This document shows positions 17,554-27,554 of a stretch of DNA of 64,000 bases, piece by piece. Position numbers and translations under genes: made by a program. The stretch's first letter is position 1; each line of letters begins with the position of its first letter. Source of the DNA: Paenibacillus sp. Soil750. Its GTDB lineage: Bacteria; Bacillota; Bacilli; Paenibacillales; NBRC-103111. Location of the stretch: assembly GCF_001428045.1 (NCBI RefSeq), contig NZ_LMSD01000014.1, positions 1 to 64,000 of the forward strand, written 5' to 3'. The notes under the pieces were generated by a model. It saw only the letters and a program-made list of their open reading frames with translations, made no database searches and was not told the DNA's origin.

Positions 17554-17734
17554 AAGTATAAAAAACTAAAATAAATACAAAATATAAAAATAATACAAAT
17601 GAGCAATTAAGGATGGGATTACAGATACAATAAAAACGCTAATTTCAGCAAATTTCGTTCTAACCAGACAAATTGCCCAAATGATATTATTTATAAGTAA
17701 GCACTTACAAAATTAAATCATCCAGGGGGATCAC

Positions 17735-19042
17735 ATGAAGAAGAAAATTTCTACGGTTTTACTTGCAAGTTTTATGCTTTTGACGGCATGTTCAAGTAAT
17801 TCGTCAGACACATCATCAACGACTACTCCTAGTGGCGGTGCAGCGAGCACTAGTAAAGAAATTACAGTTTGGGCATGGGATAAGAACTTTAATATCGCAG
17901 CAATGAACCTTGCGAAAGACGCTTATGCGAAGGATCATCCTGATGTGAAAATCAATGTTGTTGAATATGCGCAAGATGACATTATTCAAAAGATGAACAC
18001 CGGTTTGAACTCTGGTTCAAAGTCAGGTCTTCCGAATGTTGTATTGATTGAAGATTACCGTGCGCAAAGCTTTTTGAAAACATATCCAGATGCATTCGCA
18101 GATATGTCCGCATCCATTAAAGCTTCGGATTTCGCTGAATACAAGTTAGGTCCAACAAGCTTGAACGGTAAACAATACGGTGTACCATTTGACTCCGGCG
18201 TAACAGGTCTTTATGTTCGCAGAGATTACTTGGAACAAGCAGGCTACAAGGTTGATGATTTGAAAAACATTGACTGGCAGAAATTCATCGAAGTCGGTAA
18301 AGCGGTTAAAGCCAAAACAGGTAAAGATTTGCTGACACAGGATCCCAATGATCTTGGTTTAATCCGTATGATGATTCAATCCGCAGGCGCTTGGTATCTG
18401 AAAAGTGACGGCACTACGCCTGATCTGAAAGACAACGCTGTGTTGAAAGAAGCTTTCGAGACGTACAAAGAAATCATGAACGCTAATATTGTGAAAATCA
18501 ACTCAGATTGGAACTCCTTCCTAGCTGGTTTCAATAGCGGTGCTGTTGCTTCTGTTCCGACAGGTAACTGGATTACGCCATCGGTTAAATCACAAGCTGA
18601 TCAATCCGGTAAATGGGCAGTTGTTCCTTTTCCTAAGTTGAAAAATACAGCTAGTTCCGTTAATGCATCTAACCTTGGAGGAAGCTCCTGGTATGTATTA
18701 AACAGCACAGGTAAAGATACCGCTGCTGATTTCCTTGGGAAAACACTCGGTTCTGATGTGAATTTGTATCAAAAATTAGTGACAGACGTAGGGGTTGTTG
18801 GTACTTATAAACCTGCTGCGCAAGGTGAAGCTTATACGAAAGCCGACGATTTCTTCGGAGGTCAAAAGGTGATTTCCGATTTCGCAACATGGACGGCTCA
18901 AATTCCTAAAGTCAACTATGGTCTGCATACGTATGCGATTGAAGATATTCTCAAAGTTGAGATGCAAAACTACCTGAAGGGCAAAGACATCGCGAAAGTA
19001 TTCAGTGATGCTCAGTCCCAAGCAGAATCCCAACTTAAGTAA
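17735..19042 (+). CDS. Extracellular sugar-binding lipoprotein, family 1
   Basis: A 435-residue solute-binding protein of the MalE/UgpB-like family 1. Lipobox LTAC gives lipidated Cys19; a Ser/Thr linker follows, then ITVWAWDKNFNIAAMNLAKD, typical of CUT1 oligosaccharide binders. The Trp/Asp-rich patch near the N-terminus and IGNWITPS-like substrate loop (PTGNWITPSV) fit a disaccharide or oligosaccharide. AGGGGG lies just before the ATG. Permeases follow at 19151 and 20026 and a beta-galactosidase at 20903, so a beta-galactoside such as lactose or a galacto-oligosaccharide is the likely substrate. Confidence 0.92.
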   Translation: MKKKISTVLLASFMLLTACSSNSSDTSSTTTPSGGAASTSKEITVWAWDKNFNIAAMNLAKDAYAKDHPDVKINVVEYAQDDIIQKMNTGLNSGSKSGLPNVVLIEDYRAQSFLKTYPDAFADMSASIKASDFAEYKLGPTSLNGKQYGVPFDSGVTGLYVRRDYLEQAGYKVDDLKNIDWQKFIEVGKAVKAKTGKDLLTQDPNDLGLIRMMIQSAGAWYLKSDGTTPDLKDNAVLKEAFETYKEIMNANIVKINSDWNSFLAGFNSGAVASVPTGNWITPSVKSQADQSGKWAVVPFPKLKNTASSVNASNLGGSSWYVLNSTGKDTAADFLGKTLGSDVNLYQKLVTDVGVVGTYKPAAQGEAYTKADDFFGGQKVISDFATWTAQIPKVNYGLHTYAIEDILKVEMQNYLKGKDIAKVFSDAQSQAESQLK

Positions 19043-19065
19043 GTTTCTCTTCCCATTAACCTATG

Positions 19066-19113
19066 GAACGCTGACCTCTGAATTGCAATATGCAAAGCAG
19101 GGGACAGCGTTTC
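19066..19113 (+). promoter_or_regulatory. Intercistronic stem-loop
   Basis: GAACGCTGACCTCTG pairs imperfectly with CAGGGGACAGCGTTTC across a 17-nt loop, and TTTTTC follows shortly after. Such hairpins between a binding-protein gene and its permeases often stabilise the upstream mRNA or partly terminate transcription, giving more binding protein than permease. Confidence 0.6.
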
Positions 19114-19150
19114 GATTTTTCATCGTAAATAATGGAAGGATTTGAAATCA

Positions 19151-20029
19151 ATGAACTACTCGATGCGTAGCCGTGCAAAGCTTACGGGATGGCTCTTTAT
19201 CGCTATTGCCGTATTGATGATATGTTTGTTTTACTTTTATCCCATGATTCAGGCATTGCTGCTTTCGTTTAAAACAGGCGCGGGTGCTAATCTACATTTC
19301 AACGGGATCAGCAACTATAAGCGGCTCTTTAGCGATAAGACTTTCATTACTGCCGTAAAGAATACGTTTATCTATTTGATTATCCAGGTGCCGGTCATGA
19401 TCATTCTGTCAATGATGATTTCCGTTTTGTTAAATGATAGCAAGCTTCGTTTCAAAGGGTTTTTCCGTACAGCTATTTTCTTGCCGTGCGTAACTTCACT
19501 TGTTGCCTACTCCGTTGTTTTCAAATATTTGTTTGGTAACGATGGTTTGATCAATATGGCTTTAATTAAGATTCACTTGATTTCACAGCCCATCGCATGG
19601 ATTTCCGATCCTTTCTGGGCGAAAATTACGATTATCCTTGCCATTACATGGCGCTGGACAGGATATAATATGATTTTTTTCCTTTCCTCTTTGCAAAACA
19701 TTGATAGTTCTATTTATGAAGCAGCTCGTATTGACGGAGCCTCTGCGTTCAAACAGTTTTTCTTTATTACGTTTCCAATGCTTAAGCCTATTGTTCTCTT
19801 CACGTCCATTACCTCGACGATTGGTACGCTGCAATTGTTCGATGAGATTATGAATATTACGAAGGGTGGCCCAGGTAATTCTACCCTCTCCATATCGCAG
19901 TACATCTACAATCTTTCTTTCAAATACACACCTGATTTTGGCTATGCAGCAACAGTTTCCTATTCGGTTGTGGTCATGATCATTGTGTTATCTGTCCTTC
20001 AAATCAAATTGGCAGGTGATAAAAAATGA
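19151..20029 (+). CDS. Sugar ABC importer permease, MalF/LacF-type
   Basis: A 292-residue CUT1 permease with about six membrane helices, beginning LTGWLFIAIAVLMICLFYFY. The ATPase-contacting EAA loop is visible as YEAARIDGASAFKQFFFITF. GGAAGGA lies 10 nt before the chosen ATG at 19151; a TTG at 19142 is too close to that site. Its stop overlaps the next permease start by 4 bp. No dedicated ATPase is encoded here, as is usual for CUT1 systems that share an MsmX-type ATPase encoded elsewhere. Confidence 0.92.
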   Translation: MNYSMRSRAKLTGWLFIAIAVLMICLFYFYPMIQALLLSFKTGAGANLHFNGISNYKRLFSDKTFITAVKNTFIYLIIQVPVMIILSMMISVLLNDSKLRFKGFFRTAIFLPCVTSLVAYSVVFKYLFGNDGLINMALIKIHLISQPIAWISDPFWAKITIILAITWRWTGYNMIFFLSSLQNIDSSIYEAARIDGASAFKQFFFITFPMLKPIVLFTSITSTIGTLQLFDEIMNITKGGPGNSTLSISQYIYNLSFKYTPDFGYAATVSYSVVVMIIVLSVLQIKLAGDKK

Positions 20030-20850
20030 TAGGATTAAGACGTACAATCATCTATGTCTTCCTTTTTGCTGTGGCGCTTATCTCCATTTTTCCATTCATA
20101 TGGATGGTCATTAGTTCCACGAATCTATCTGTGGACGTTACACAGGGCAGAATGTTACCAGGATCGCATTTCATGGACAACTTCCACAAATTAACCAAGT
20201 CAATCAATCTCGTTCCTGCACTTTGGAATTCATTAAGAATTTCGTTAGCTACAACGATCTTAGCCTTAGTCGTTGCTTCGCTGGCAGGCTATGCCTTCGA
20301 AATCTATCGGAGCAAAGCCAAGGATATCGTGTTCAATATCCTGCTTGTCTCCATGATGATTCCATTCGCGGCGTTGATGGTTCCGCTTTACCAAATGTTT
20401 TCGAGTCTATCTCGCGCGGTTCCATTTATCGGGATTAACACGATGAACGCGGTTGTCCTTCCGACATTTACGACAGCGTTTCTCATTTTCTTCTTCCGTC
20501 AAAGCACAAAAATGTTTGCGAAGGAGCTTCTGGAAGCTGGGCGTATCGATGGATTGACGGAATTAGGGTTGTTTTTCCGCGTGTATATGCCGACCATGAA
20601 AACAACGTATTCAGCTGCCGCTATCATTACTTTTATGTCTAGCTGGAACAACTACTTGTGGCCGCTTATTGTCTTGCAAACACCGGAGAAACGAACAATT
20701 CCTTTGTTGATTTCCAATTTGGGTTCTAGTTATTCACCAGATTTTGGGGTTATCATGACCGCTATTGTGATCTCAACACTGCCGACAGCACTTGTCTTTT
20801 TCTTGATGCAAAAGCAATTTGTCGCTGGAATGGTTGGTTCTGTAAAATAG
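20026..20850 (+). CDS. Sugar ABC importer permease, MalG/LacG-type
   Basis: A 274-residue CUT1 permease with six membrane helices and the EAA loop LLEAGRIDGLTELGLFFRVY. The C-terminus (FFLMQKQFVAGMVGSVK) is the classic end of MalG/LacG proteins. It overlaps the upstream permease by 4 bp and forms a heterodimer with it. A short hairpin separates it from lacZ. Confidence 0.92.
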   Translation: MIGLRRTIIYVFLFAVALISIFPFIWMVISSTNLSVDVTQGRMLPGSHFMDNFHKLTKSINLVPALWNSLRISLATTILALVVASLAGYAFEIYRSKAKDIVFNILLVSMMIPFAALMVPLYQMFSSLSRAVPFIGINTMNAVVLPTFTTAFLIFFFRQSTKMFAKELLEAGRIDGLTELGLFFRVYMPTMKTTYSAAAIITFMSSWNNYLWPLIVLQTPEKRTIPLLISNLGSSYSPDFGVIMTAIVISTLPTALVFFLMQKQFVAGMVGSVK

Positions 20851-20861
20851 TGTATAATTCG

Positions 20862-20887
20862 AGACCCCTTCGTGGGTCTTATTTTTT
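20862..20887 (+). terminator. Weak hairpin between permease and lacZ
   Basis: AGACCC pairs with GGGTCT over a 6-nt loop, then TATTTTTT. The stem is only 6 bp and lacZ follows within 20 bp, so it may act as a partial terminator that lowers LacZ relative to the importer. Confidence 0.5.
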
Positions 20888-20902
20888 GGGAGGCATAGAT
20901 AA

Positions 20903-23900
20903 ATGAAACATTCTGTACCGAGCCTTGATTGGCTTCAAGATGTACGGGTATTCAAAGTGAACCGATTGGAAGCCCATTCGGATCATCGTTATTATCATTC
21001 AATGGCGTCTGCGGAGGCTGGCGCACCGATGGACATGCGGCATAGCTTGAACGGGCGCTGGCAGTTTAGTTACGCGGTTAACCCCGCAAGCCGCGTCCAG
21101 TCTTTTTATCAAATGGATTATAACTGCGCAGCCTGGGAGCATATCCAAGTGCCTGGTCATATCCAGCTACAAGGTTGGGGCCAGCCGCAATATGTCAACA
21201 CGATGTATCCATGGGATGGTGTAGAAGCGCTTCGTCCTCCTCATATTTCGCAAGAGCATAATCCAGTTGGCAGCTATGTGAAAAATTTTGAATTGCCGAA
21301 TACGATGATTGGCAAGCCCGTCTATATTTCGTTTCAAGGCGTTGAATCGGCTTTCTATGTTTGGCTTAATGGTGAATTTATCGGTTACAGCGAAGATAGC
21401 TTTACGCCTGCCGAGTTTGACTTAACGCCTCATATTCGTGAAGGTGAGAACAAACTGGCCGTAGAAGTTTATCAGCGGAGCACAGGAAGCTGGCTGGAAG
21501 ATCAGGATTTCTGGCGGATGTCAGGTATTTTCCGCGAGGTGTATTTGTACACCGTACCTAACGTGCATGTTTGGGATATGCGTGTGAAGGCAGATTTGGA
21601 TGATGCGTATGAGCAAGGGCTGCTTGAGATTGAACTCAAGCTTCGCAATGAAGTTGCGGCATCCGTTCGCGCTAAGCTTGAACTGAAGGATGCGGAAGGG
21701 CGAATTTGCCTCACAGAAGAAGGTGATTTCCGCGGAGGCAACTTATCGTTCAACCTTGCTGCAGGAACTGTTCAGCCATGGAGTGCTGAAAGCCCTTATT
21801 TATATGCCGCGTGTATCTCGATCTACGATGAGAGCGGCAATGTAGTTGAAGCCATCGTTCAGAAGGTTGGGTTCCGCCGGTTTGAAATGAAGGACAAGTT
21901 GATGTGCATCAATGGGAAACGCATTGTTTTCAAAGGTGTCAATCGCCATGAGTTTAACAGCCGCAGCGGACGTGCGATTACGAAGCAGGATATGCTGTGG
22001 GATATTCAGACGTTGAAGCGCAGTAACATTAATGCCGTTCGTACATCTCACTATCCTAACCAAACGCTTTGGTATGAGCTTTGTGATGAGTACGGCGTCT
22101 ATGTTATTGATGAGATGAATTTAGAGACACACGGATCATGGCAAAAGATGGGCGCAGTTGAGCCTTCCTGGAACATTCCAGGTAACGATATGGGGTGGCA
22201 AGATATTGTCATGGATCGTGCGATTTCGATGGTTGAGCGGGATAAGAATCATCCGTCAATTCTCATTTGGTCATGCGGTAATGAGTCGTACGCGGGGCAA
22301 GTTATTCTTAATGTGTCTAACTATTTCCGCGAAACGGATCCTACGCGATTAGTTCACTACGAAGGTGTATTCTACGATCGTAATTATGGAGCGACCAGCG
22401 ACATGGAAAGCCGTATGTATGCTAAGCCAGCGGATATTGAGGCTTACCTCAATAGTCAGCCAGATAAACCATACATTAGCTGCGAATACATGCACGCGAT
22501 GGGGAATTCCGTCGGAGGCCTTCATAAATATACAGAGCTTGAGAACAAGTATCCGATGTATCAAGGCGGATTCATTTGGGATTATATTGATCAGGCGATT
22601 GTGAAAAAAGACCGGAATGGCCGTGAATTTCTGGCGTACGGTGGTGATTTCAAAGATCGTCCAACCGATTACAGCTTCTGCGGTAATGGTCTAGTCTTTG
22701 CCGATCGCCAGATCACACCTAAAATGCAGGAAGTTAAATTCCTTTATCAGAATATCAAGCTGGAACCAACGAGAACTCATATTAACATCGTGAATGAGAA
22801 TTTATTTGCGAACACAGATGATTTGGTACTTGTGTACCGTCTGTTCCATGAGGGGAAAGAGATCGGCGCTGGGCAAGCGAATATCGAAGTCGAAGCTCAG
22901 AGTGAATTCAGTCTGCCAATTGAATTGCCGGATGTAGAAGGAACACCTGGTGAGTACTGCATTCAGGCTTCTTTAGTTCTAAGAGAAGCTACGCTGTGGG
23001 CTGATGCTGGATTTGAGACGACGTTTGGTGAAACGACGTTTGTGGTTGGGGCAAGCCTTCAGGTTGAGCAGCCTTCTGGCGAAGTCGTCGTCGTTGAAGG
23101 TGATGTCAACATGAGCGTGACAGGCAAAGGCTTTATCGCTATTTTCTCGAAACAAGTCGGATCACTCGTTTCGTTGAAATACGAAGGTCGCGAAATGATA
23201 GCTACGCCGCCTGTTCCATTGTTCTGGCGTGCTACCACGGATAATGACAAAGGAACCGCAATGAGTTTCACTGCTGGAGCTTGGTATGCCGCTAGTCTGG
23301 CTCGCAAATGCGTCAATTGGGAGCTTAGCCAAGAAAAAGGCTCAGCAACTGTCGTTTTCGATTACAAATTCAGTATTAACACGGAAGTGTCTGTTCGAAT
23401 TGCGTACACGGTATTAGCGAATGGAAATGTTCGCGTGAATACACATTACAAGGGTGCCGCGGGTCTGCCGAATTTGCCGATACTCGCTGTATCGTTCAAG
23501 ATGTCAGCAGATTATAGTCAATCCGAGTGGTATGCGATGGGACCTGAAGAAAACTATATCGACCGCAATTTCGGTGCACGTTTGTGCGTATTTAGTCGTC
23601 CGGTGAATCAATTGCCTACGCCTTATCTGGTTCCACAGGAATCGGGTAACCGTACGGGCGTACGCCGTGTGAATGTGACGGATGTGGCTGGTATTGGCCT
23701 GTCGATTCAGTCAGATCCAGTTGCACCTGTAGAGTGCAACTTGTCTCCGTATACGGCATTTGAACTCGAGCATGCTGATCATGCCTTTGAGCTTCCGGAA
23801 GTTCATTATACCGTTGTGACTGTTGCAGGCAAACAAATGGGTGTTGGCGGGGACGACAGCTGGGGTGCACCTGTTCATGAAGAATATCAGATTCCAGCGG

Positions 23901-23953
23901 ATCAAGAGATCCAGTTTGAGTTCTTCTTGTCTAGTCATAACGTACCTTCATAA
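20903..23953 (+). CDS. lacZ: Beta-galactosidase, glycoside hydrolase family 2
   Basis: A 1016-residue cytoplasmic beta-galactosidase of the long GH2 type. The sugar-binding domain comes first (AWEHIQVPGHIQLQGWGQPQ), then the immunoglobulin-like domain, the TIM barrel and a C-terminal small-chain domain. The acid/base is Glu461 in SCGNESY and the nucleophile Glu528 in SCEYMHAMGNS, matching the family's spacing; the metal and substrate residues around VKGVNRHEF-like FKGVNRHEFN are also present. GGGAGG precedes the ATG. It hydrolyses terminal beta-galactosides brought in by the importer just upstream, from which it is separated by a weak hairpin. Confidence 0.96.
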   Translation: MKHSVPSLDWLQDVRVFKVNRLEAHSDHRYYHSMASAEAGAPMDMRHSLNGRWQFSYAVNPASRVQSFYQMDYNCAAWEHIQVPGHIQLQGWGQPQYVNTMYPWDGVEALRPPHISQEHNPVGSYVKNFELPNTMIGKPVYISFQGVESAFYVWLNGEFIGYSEDSFTPAEFDLTPHIREGENKLAVEVYQRSTGSWLEDQDFWRMSGIFREVYLYTVPNVHVWDMRVKADLDDAYEQGLLEIELKLRNEVAASVRAKLELKDAEGRICLTEEGDFRGGNLSFNLAAGTVQPWSAESPYLYAACISIYDESGNVVEAIVQKVGFRRFEMKDKLMCINGKRIVFKGVNRHEFNSRSGRAITKQDMLWDIQTLKRSNINAVRTSHYPNQTLWYELCDEYGVYVIDEMNLETHGSWQKMGAVEPSWNIPGNDMGWQDIVMDRAISMVERDKNHPSILIWSCGNESYAGQVILNVSNYFRETDPTRLVHYEGVFYDRNYGATSDMESRMYAKPADIEAYLNSQPDKPYISCEYMHAMGNSVGGLHKYTELENKYPMYQGGFIWDYIDQAIVKKDRNGREFLAYGGDFKDRPTDYSFCGNGLVFADRQITPKMQEVKFLYQNIKLEPTRTHINIVNENLFANTDDLVLVYRLFHEGKEIGAGQANIEVEAQSEFSLPIELPDVEGTPGEYCIQASLVLREATLWADAGFETTFGETTFVVGASLQVEQPSGEVVVVEGDVNMSVTGKGFIAIFSKQVGSLVSLKYEGREMIATPPVPLFWRATTDNDKGTAMSFTAGAWYAASLARKCVNWELSQEKGSATVVFDYKFSINTEVSVRIAYTVLANGNVRVNTHYKGAAGLPNLPILAVSFKMSADYSQSEWYAMGPEENYIDRNFGARLCVFSRPVNQLPTPYLVPQESGNRTGVRRVNVTDVAGIGLSIQSDPVAPVECNLSPYTAFELEHADHAFELPEVHYTVVTVAGKQMGVGGDDSWGAPVHEEYQIPADQEIQFEFFLSSHNVPS

Positions 23954-23998
23954 GCATTGTAGAAGTAATCGGTTCTCGAAAATAATCATACAAGCGAT

Positions 23999-24026
23999 AG
24001 GGGCTGTAAGCATGCAGCCTCTTTTG
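23999..24026 (+). terminator. Terminator after lacZ
   Basis: AGGGGCTG pairs with CAGCCTCT over an 8-nt loop (one G-U pair), followed by TTTT. Short T run, so moderate strength. Confidence 0.65.
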
Positions 24027-24060
24027 CGCGTTTATCAGCGCATCGACTAAGGAGTATGCA

Positions 24061-24090
24061 TTGCCAGTTACTGGGACTGCTGTGTACAAT
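24061..24090 (+). promoter_or_regulatory. Promoter of the second yesN/yesM-type operon
   Basis: TTGCCA (24061-24066), 18-bp spacer, TACAAT (24085-24090), about 40 bp before the response regulator ATG. Confidence 0.65.
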
Positions 24091-24132
24091 ACACATAGAG
24101 CCTAATTCGATGTAGCCAGAGGTGAACGGACC

Positions 24133-25749
24133 ATGTACACAATCATCATGATAGATGATGAGGATGAAGTCAGAGAAGGCATCAAGAAGAAGACGAACTG
24201 GGAAGCTTGCGGCTTCCAGCTTGTCGGCGATTACGATAATGGCCGTGACGCCTACGAGGCGGTTGAGCGGCTGCAGCCAGACGTCGTTATCACCGACATT
24301 AATATGCCGTTCATGGACGGACTTCAGCTCACGGAGCGGATTGTCGCCAAGTACCGTACGATTAAAGTCGTCATTGTAACCGGTTACGAGGATTTTGACT
24401 ATGCCAAGCAAGCGATTAAGCTGAAGGTAAAGGACTATTTGCTGAAGCCGATCAATAGCGCAGAATTTACGGAATTTCTGCAGAAGCTATGCCTCGAGCT
24501 GGATGAGGAGCGCAGGCAGCACGAGGACATCACGTTCCTTCGCCACCAATTTCAAGAGAGTATGCCCTTGCTGCGCGAGCGGTTTCTGGAACGGTTGGTC
24601 ACGTCCGGCATGCGGCAAGACGAGATCGCGCGAAAGCTTCCGATGTTCGGTCTGCACTTAGAGGGTGCCGGACATACTGTCCTAGCACTCGACATAGATG
24701 ATTTTGGCAGGGAGCTGTACAGCGACCAAGTGGCGGAAGAGGAGCTGCTGCGATTTGCGGTTTATAATATTTTGCATGAAATTGTAGAGAAGGAGCATGG
24801 CGGTACTGTTTTTCGGACTCGTGATGATAAGCTTGTCGGTCTCGTTTCGGGCAGTGAGAACCAGGTCGAGGTCATCGGTCAGACGCTTGCCGAGCAAGCT
24901 AGATACAGTATTGAGAAATATTTGGGCATGACCGTTACAGTAGGCATTAGCCGCATGTACAAGGGACTGCAGGAGCTGCCGAAGGCTTTTCAAGAAGCGC
25001 TTGCCGCATTGGATTACCGCTTTATGTTAGGGAATAATCGCATCATCGCTATTGGAGATATGGAGTTCGGGAGCAGCCAAGATAACTCGAGCTATTTACG
25101 TACAGAGAAGAGATTGATCGCAGCGATCAAAACAGGTGAAAAGACTGCCATCACGAACACTCTGCACGAGTGGATCGACGATTTGAAGAAGTCGGCGTGT
25201 CCGATGGAATCTTGCTACGGCAAGCTCCACAAACTGCTCGTCGCCCTGATGAATGCTGGGGTGGAGACGGGGTTGGATGATGGAGATGTGCTTGGCGATC
25301 ATTCGTTCATGGAACTCTACACACGCAAGACATTAGATGATGTGCGGCTGTGGTTAGAGGGCATTTGTTTAGCGTTCGTAGATCGGCTTGCAGAGAAACG
25401 TACGCATGTGTCAGGGGCGCAGTTGGAGTCGGCTGTTGCCTATATTCATGAGCATTATGCCGATGAGCAGCTTTCGCTGCAGCAGGTTTGCAATCATATC
25501 TATATGAGTATGAGCTATTTCAGCGCGTTATTTAAGCCTTATACGGGGGAGACTTTCATTGAGTATGTGACCCGATACCGGTTAGATAAAGCCAAAGAAA
25601 TGCTAGCCACCACGCAGCTCAAAACATATGAACTTGCAGCGAAGGTAGGTTATGGTGATCCGCAATATTTTAGTGTTATTTTCAAAAGACATACGGGTAT
25701 GACCCCGAAGGAGTTCAGAGCCGTCAATAAGGCTGGGCTGAGCTTATGA
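24133..25749 (+). CDS. AraC-type response regulator, YesN-like (second)
   Basis: A 538-residue response regulator: receiver with the acidic pair in IDDEDEVREG, phosphoacceptor Asp55 (VVITDINMPFMDG) and LLKPINS, a long middle region, and a C-terminal AraC domain (about 430-530, ending GDPQYFSVIFKRHTGMTP). AGAGGTGA precedes the ATG. Its stop overlaps the kinase start by 4 bp. With the kinase and the membrane-anchored sugar-binding protein that follow, it forms a probable three-component sugar-sensing operon next to lacZ, and the lac-type importer is its natural target. Confidence 0.93.
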   Translation: MYTIIMIDDEDEVREGIKKKTNWEACGFQLVGDYDNGRDAYEAVERLQPDVVITDINMPFMDGLQLTERIVAKYRTIKVVIVTGYEDFDYAKQAIKLKVKDYLLKPINSAEFTEFLQKLCLELDEERRQHEDITFLRHQFQESMPLLRERFLERLVTSGMRQDEIARKLPMFGLHLEGAGHTVLALDIDDFGRELYSDQVAEEELLRFAVYNILHEIVEKEHGGTVFRTRDDKLVGLVSGSENQVEVIGQTLAEQARYSIEKYLGMTVTVGISRMYKGLQELPKAFQEALAALDYRFMLGNNRIIAIGDMEFGSSQDNSSYLRTEKRLIAAIKTGEKTAITNTLHEWIDDLKKSACPMESCYGKLHKLLVALMNAGVETGLDDGDVLGDHSFMELYTRKTLDDVRLWLEGICLAFVDRLAEKRTHVSGAQLESAVAYIHEHYADEQLSLQQVCNHIYMSMSYFSALFKPYTGETFIEYVTRYRLDKAKEMLATTQLKTYELAAKVGYGDPQYFSVIFKRHTGMTPKEFRAVNKAGLSL

Positions 25750-27539
25750 GAAGTCTACTTCGATCTTTTCAATTCAAAAGCATTCATACGAAGTTCGCGT
25801 TGGCCTTTTCTTGTTTAATTTTATGTACAACCGTCATTCTCAGCTATAGCGCCTATCGGCTCTCGACAGTCGCCGTAACGGATGCCTCGCTGACCTATAC
25901 GAACCAACTGATTGAGCAAGTGAATAAGAATATCCAAACTTATATTGGCAATATGGAGAGCATTTCTACGCTTTCTTTGAGCAATACGGACCTGAAGCAA
26001 TATCTCTCTATGAAAAATCCGCAGGATGCAGAAGCGCAGCAGTTGAAGCGCCAGATCAGCAGCTATTTCAGCACAATCGTTGCGTCGCGAAATGATATCG
26101 CTTCCATTGTGTTCATCGGTTCGAATGGTGCTGTTGTATCGGATCGGGTGTCACCTGAATTTAAGTCTTATGCCGAGTTGATTTCACAGGAATGGTACAC
26201 CAAAGCGAGTAGGAGCAAGGGAGATATCGTCATTTCCTCCTCCCATGTGCAGCATGTGTATCAAAATGAATATAAATGGGTCGTTTCAATCTCGAAACAG
26301 ATGCCAAGTCCGCAGCCAGGCGGCGCAAGCGGGGTACTGCTGGTTGATCTGAATTTTAACCTGATTAATGATTTGTGTAATCAAATTCAATTAGGTCAGC
26401 GGGGGTACGTATTCATTCTCGATCAGAGCGGCGATCTTATTTATCATCCTCAGCAGCAGCTGCTGTATTCGGGCTTGAAATCCGAGGATATCCGGGCATT
26501 GATGCAATCCCAGGATAGCACGTTCGAGACGGTGGCGACAGACGAAAATAAGATCTATACCGTGCGAACAACGAGCTTTGGTTGGAAAATGATTGGCGTA
26601 ACCTATGCTGGTGACCTCAGTGGGAACAAAAAAGAAATGCAGCTGACCTCCGCCATGTGGGGAGGGATTGCGCTTATTATTGCGTTGGCGATTTCGATTT
26701 GGCTGTCGATCACGTTGACCAAACCGATTAAACAGCTCGAAGTGCACATGAAGCAGGTGGAGAAGGGGAACTTCGATATCCGTGTCGATGTGGAAGGCGC
26801 GAATGAGATTAGCAAGCTGTCACGGACGTTCAATCTGATGATTAGCAAAATCAAAGAGCTGATGAGCCAGACGGTACTAGATCAAGAGGTCAAACGAATT
26901 AGCGAACTGAAGGCCTTGCAGGCGCAGATTCAGCCTCATTTTTTATACAATACACTGGATTCGATTATTTGGATGGCCGAGATGGGGAAAGTCGATGATG
27001 TCGTGACGATGACTTCTGCTTTGTCCAAGCTGCTGCGTTCGAGCATTAGCAAAGGGGAGGAACTCGTTCCTATTCGCGTGGAATTGGCTCATATTGAGAA
27101 CTATTTAACGATACAAAATATCCGTTACCGCAATAAATTCACGTACGACATCGAGGTGGATGCGGATCTATTGGAGGATCGTAGTTTGAAAATCGTGCTG
27201 CAGCCGCTCGTGGAAAACGCGATCTATCATGGCATGAAGCATCTGGCAGAAAGCGGGCATATCCGTATTACCGGGCGGAAGTCGGACGGTGTCATCGAGC
27301 TTAAGGTTATGGATAACGGCGTTGGCATGAGCGAGGAGCAGTTGAAGGCTTTAAGGCTGAAAACGACGCATCAATCACAATCAGGTAAAGGATTCGGTTT
27401 GCAAAATGTGAATCACCGCATTCAGCTGTACTTTGGAGAGCTGTACGGGTTGCAATTCGAAAGCGAACTCGAAGGGGGTACGACAGTCACGATTACGTTT
27501 CCTGAAATGCCGCCCGTTCAGGGTCAAAGTGAAGGTTAG
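25746..27539 (+). CDS. Sensor histidine kinase, YesM/LytS-like (second)
   Basis: A 597-residue kinase with two membrane helices (about 15-38 and 300-320) around a Cache-type extracellular domain (YTNQLIEQVNKNIQTYIGNM onward), a HAMP domain, then a kinase core with phospho-His398 in IQPHFLYNTLDSIIWMAE and N-box LQPLVENAIYHGM. The extracellular part could sense a ligand itself or dock the anchored binding protein encoded 15 bp downstream. Start overlaps the regulator stop (ATGA). It should phosphorylate that regulator. Confidence 0.93.
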   Translation: MRSLLRSFQFKSIHTKFALAFSCLILCTTVILSYSAYRLSTVAVTDASLTYTNQLIEQVNKNIQTYIGNMESISTLSLSNTDLKQYLSMKNPQDAEAQQLKRQISSYFSTIVASRNDIASIVFIGSNGAVVSDRVSPEFKSYAELISQEWYTKASRSKGDIVISSSHVQHVYQNEYKWVVSISKQMPSPQPGGASGVLLVDLNFNLINDLCNQIQLGQRGYVFILDQSGDLIYHPQQQLLYSGLKSEDIRALMQSQDSTFETVATDENKIYTVRTTSFGWKMIGVTYAGDLSGNKKEMQLTSAMWGGIALIIALAISIWLSITLTKPIKQLEVHMKQVEKGNFDIRVDVEGANEISKLSRTFNLMISKIKELMSQTVLDQEVKRISELKALQAQIQPHFLYNTLDSIIWMAEMGKVDDVVTMTSALSKLLRSSISKGEELVPIRVELAHIENYLTIQNIRYRNKFTYDIEVDADLLEDRSLKIVLQPLVENAIYHGMKHLAESGHIRITGRKSDGVIELKVMDNGVGMSEEQLKALRLKTTHQSQSGKGFGLQNVNHRIQLYFGELYGLQFESELEGGTTVTITFPEMPPVQGQSEG

Positions 27540-27554
27540 AAGTGAGGTGTTTTT

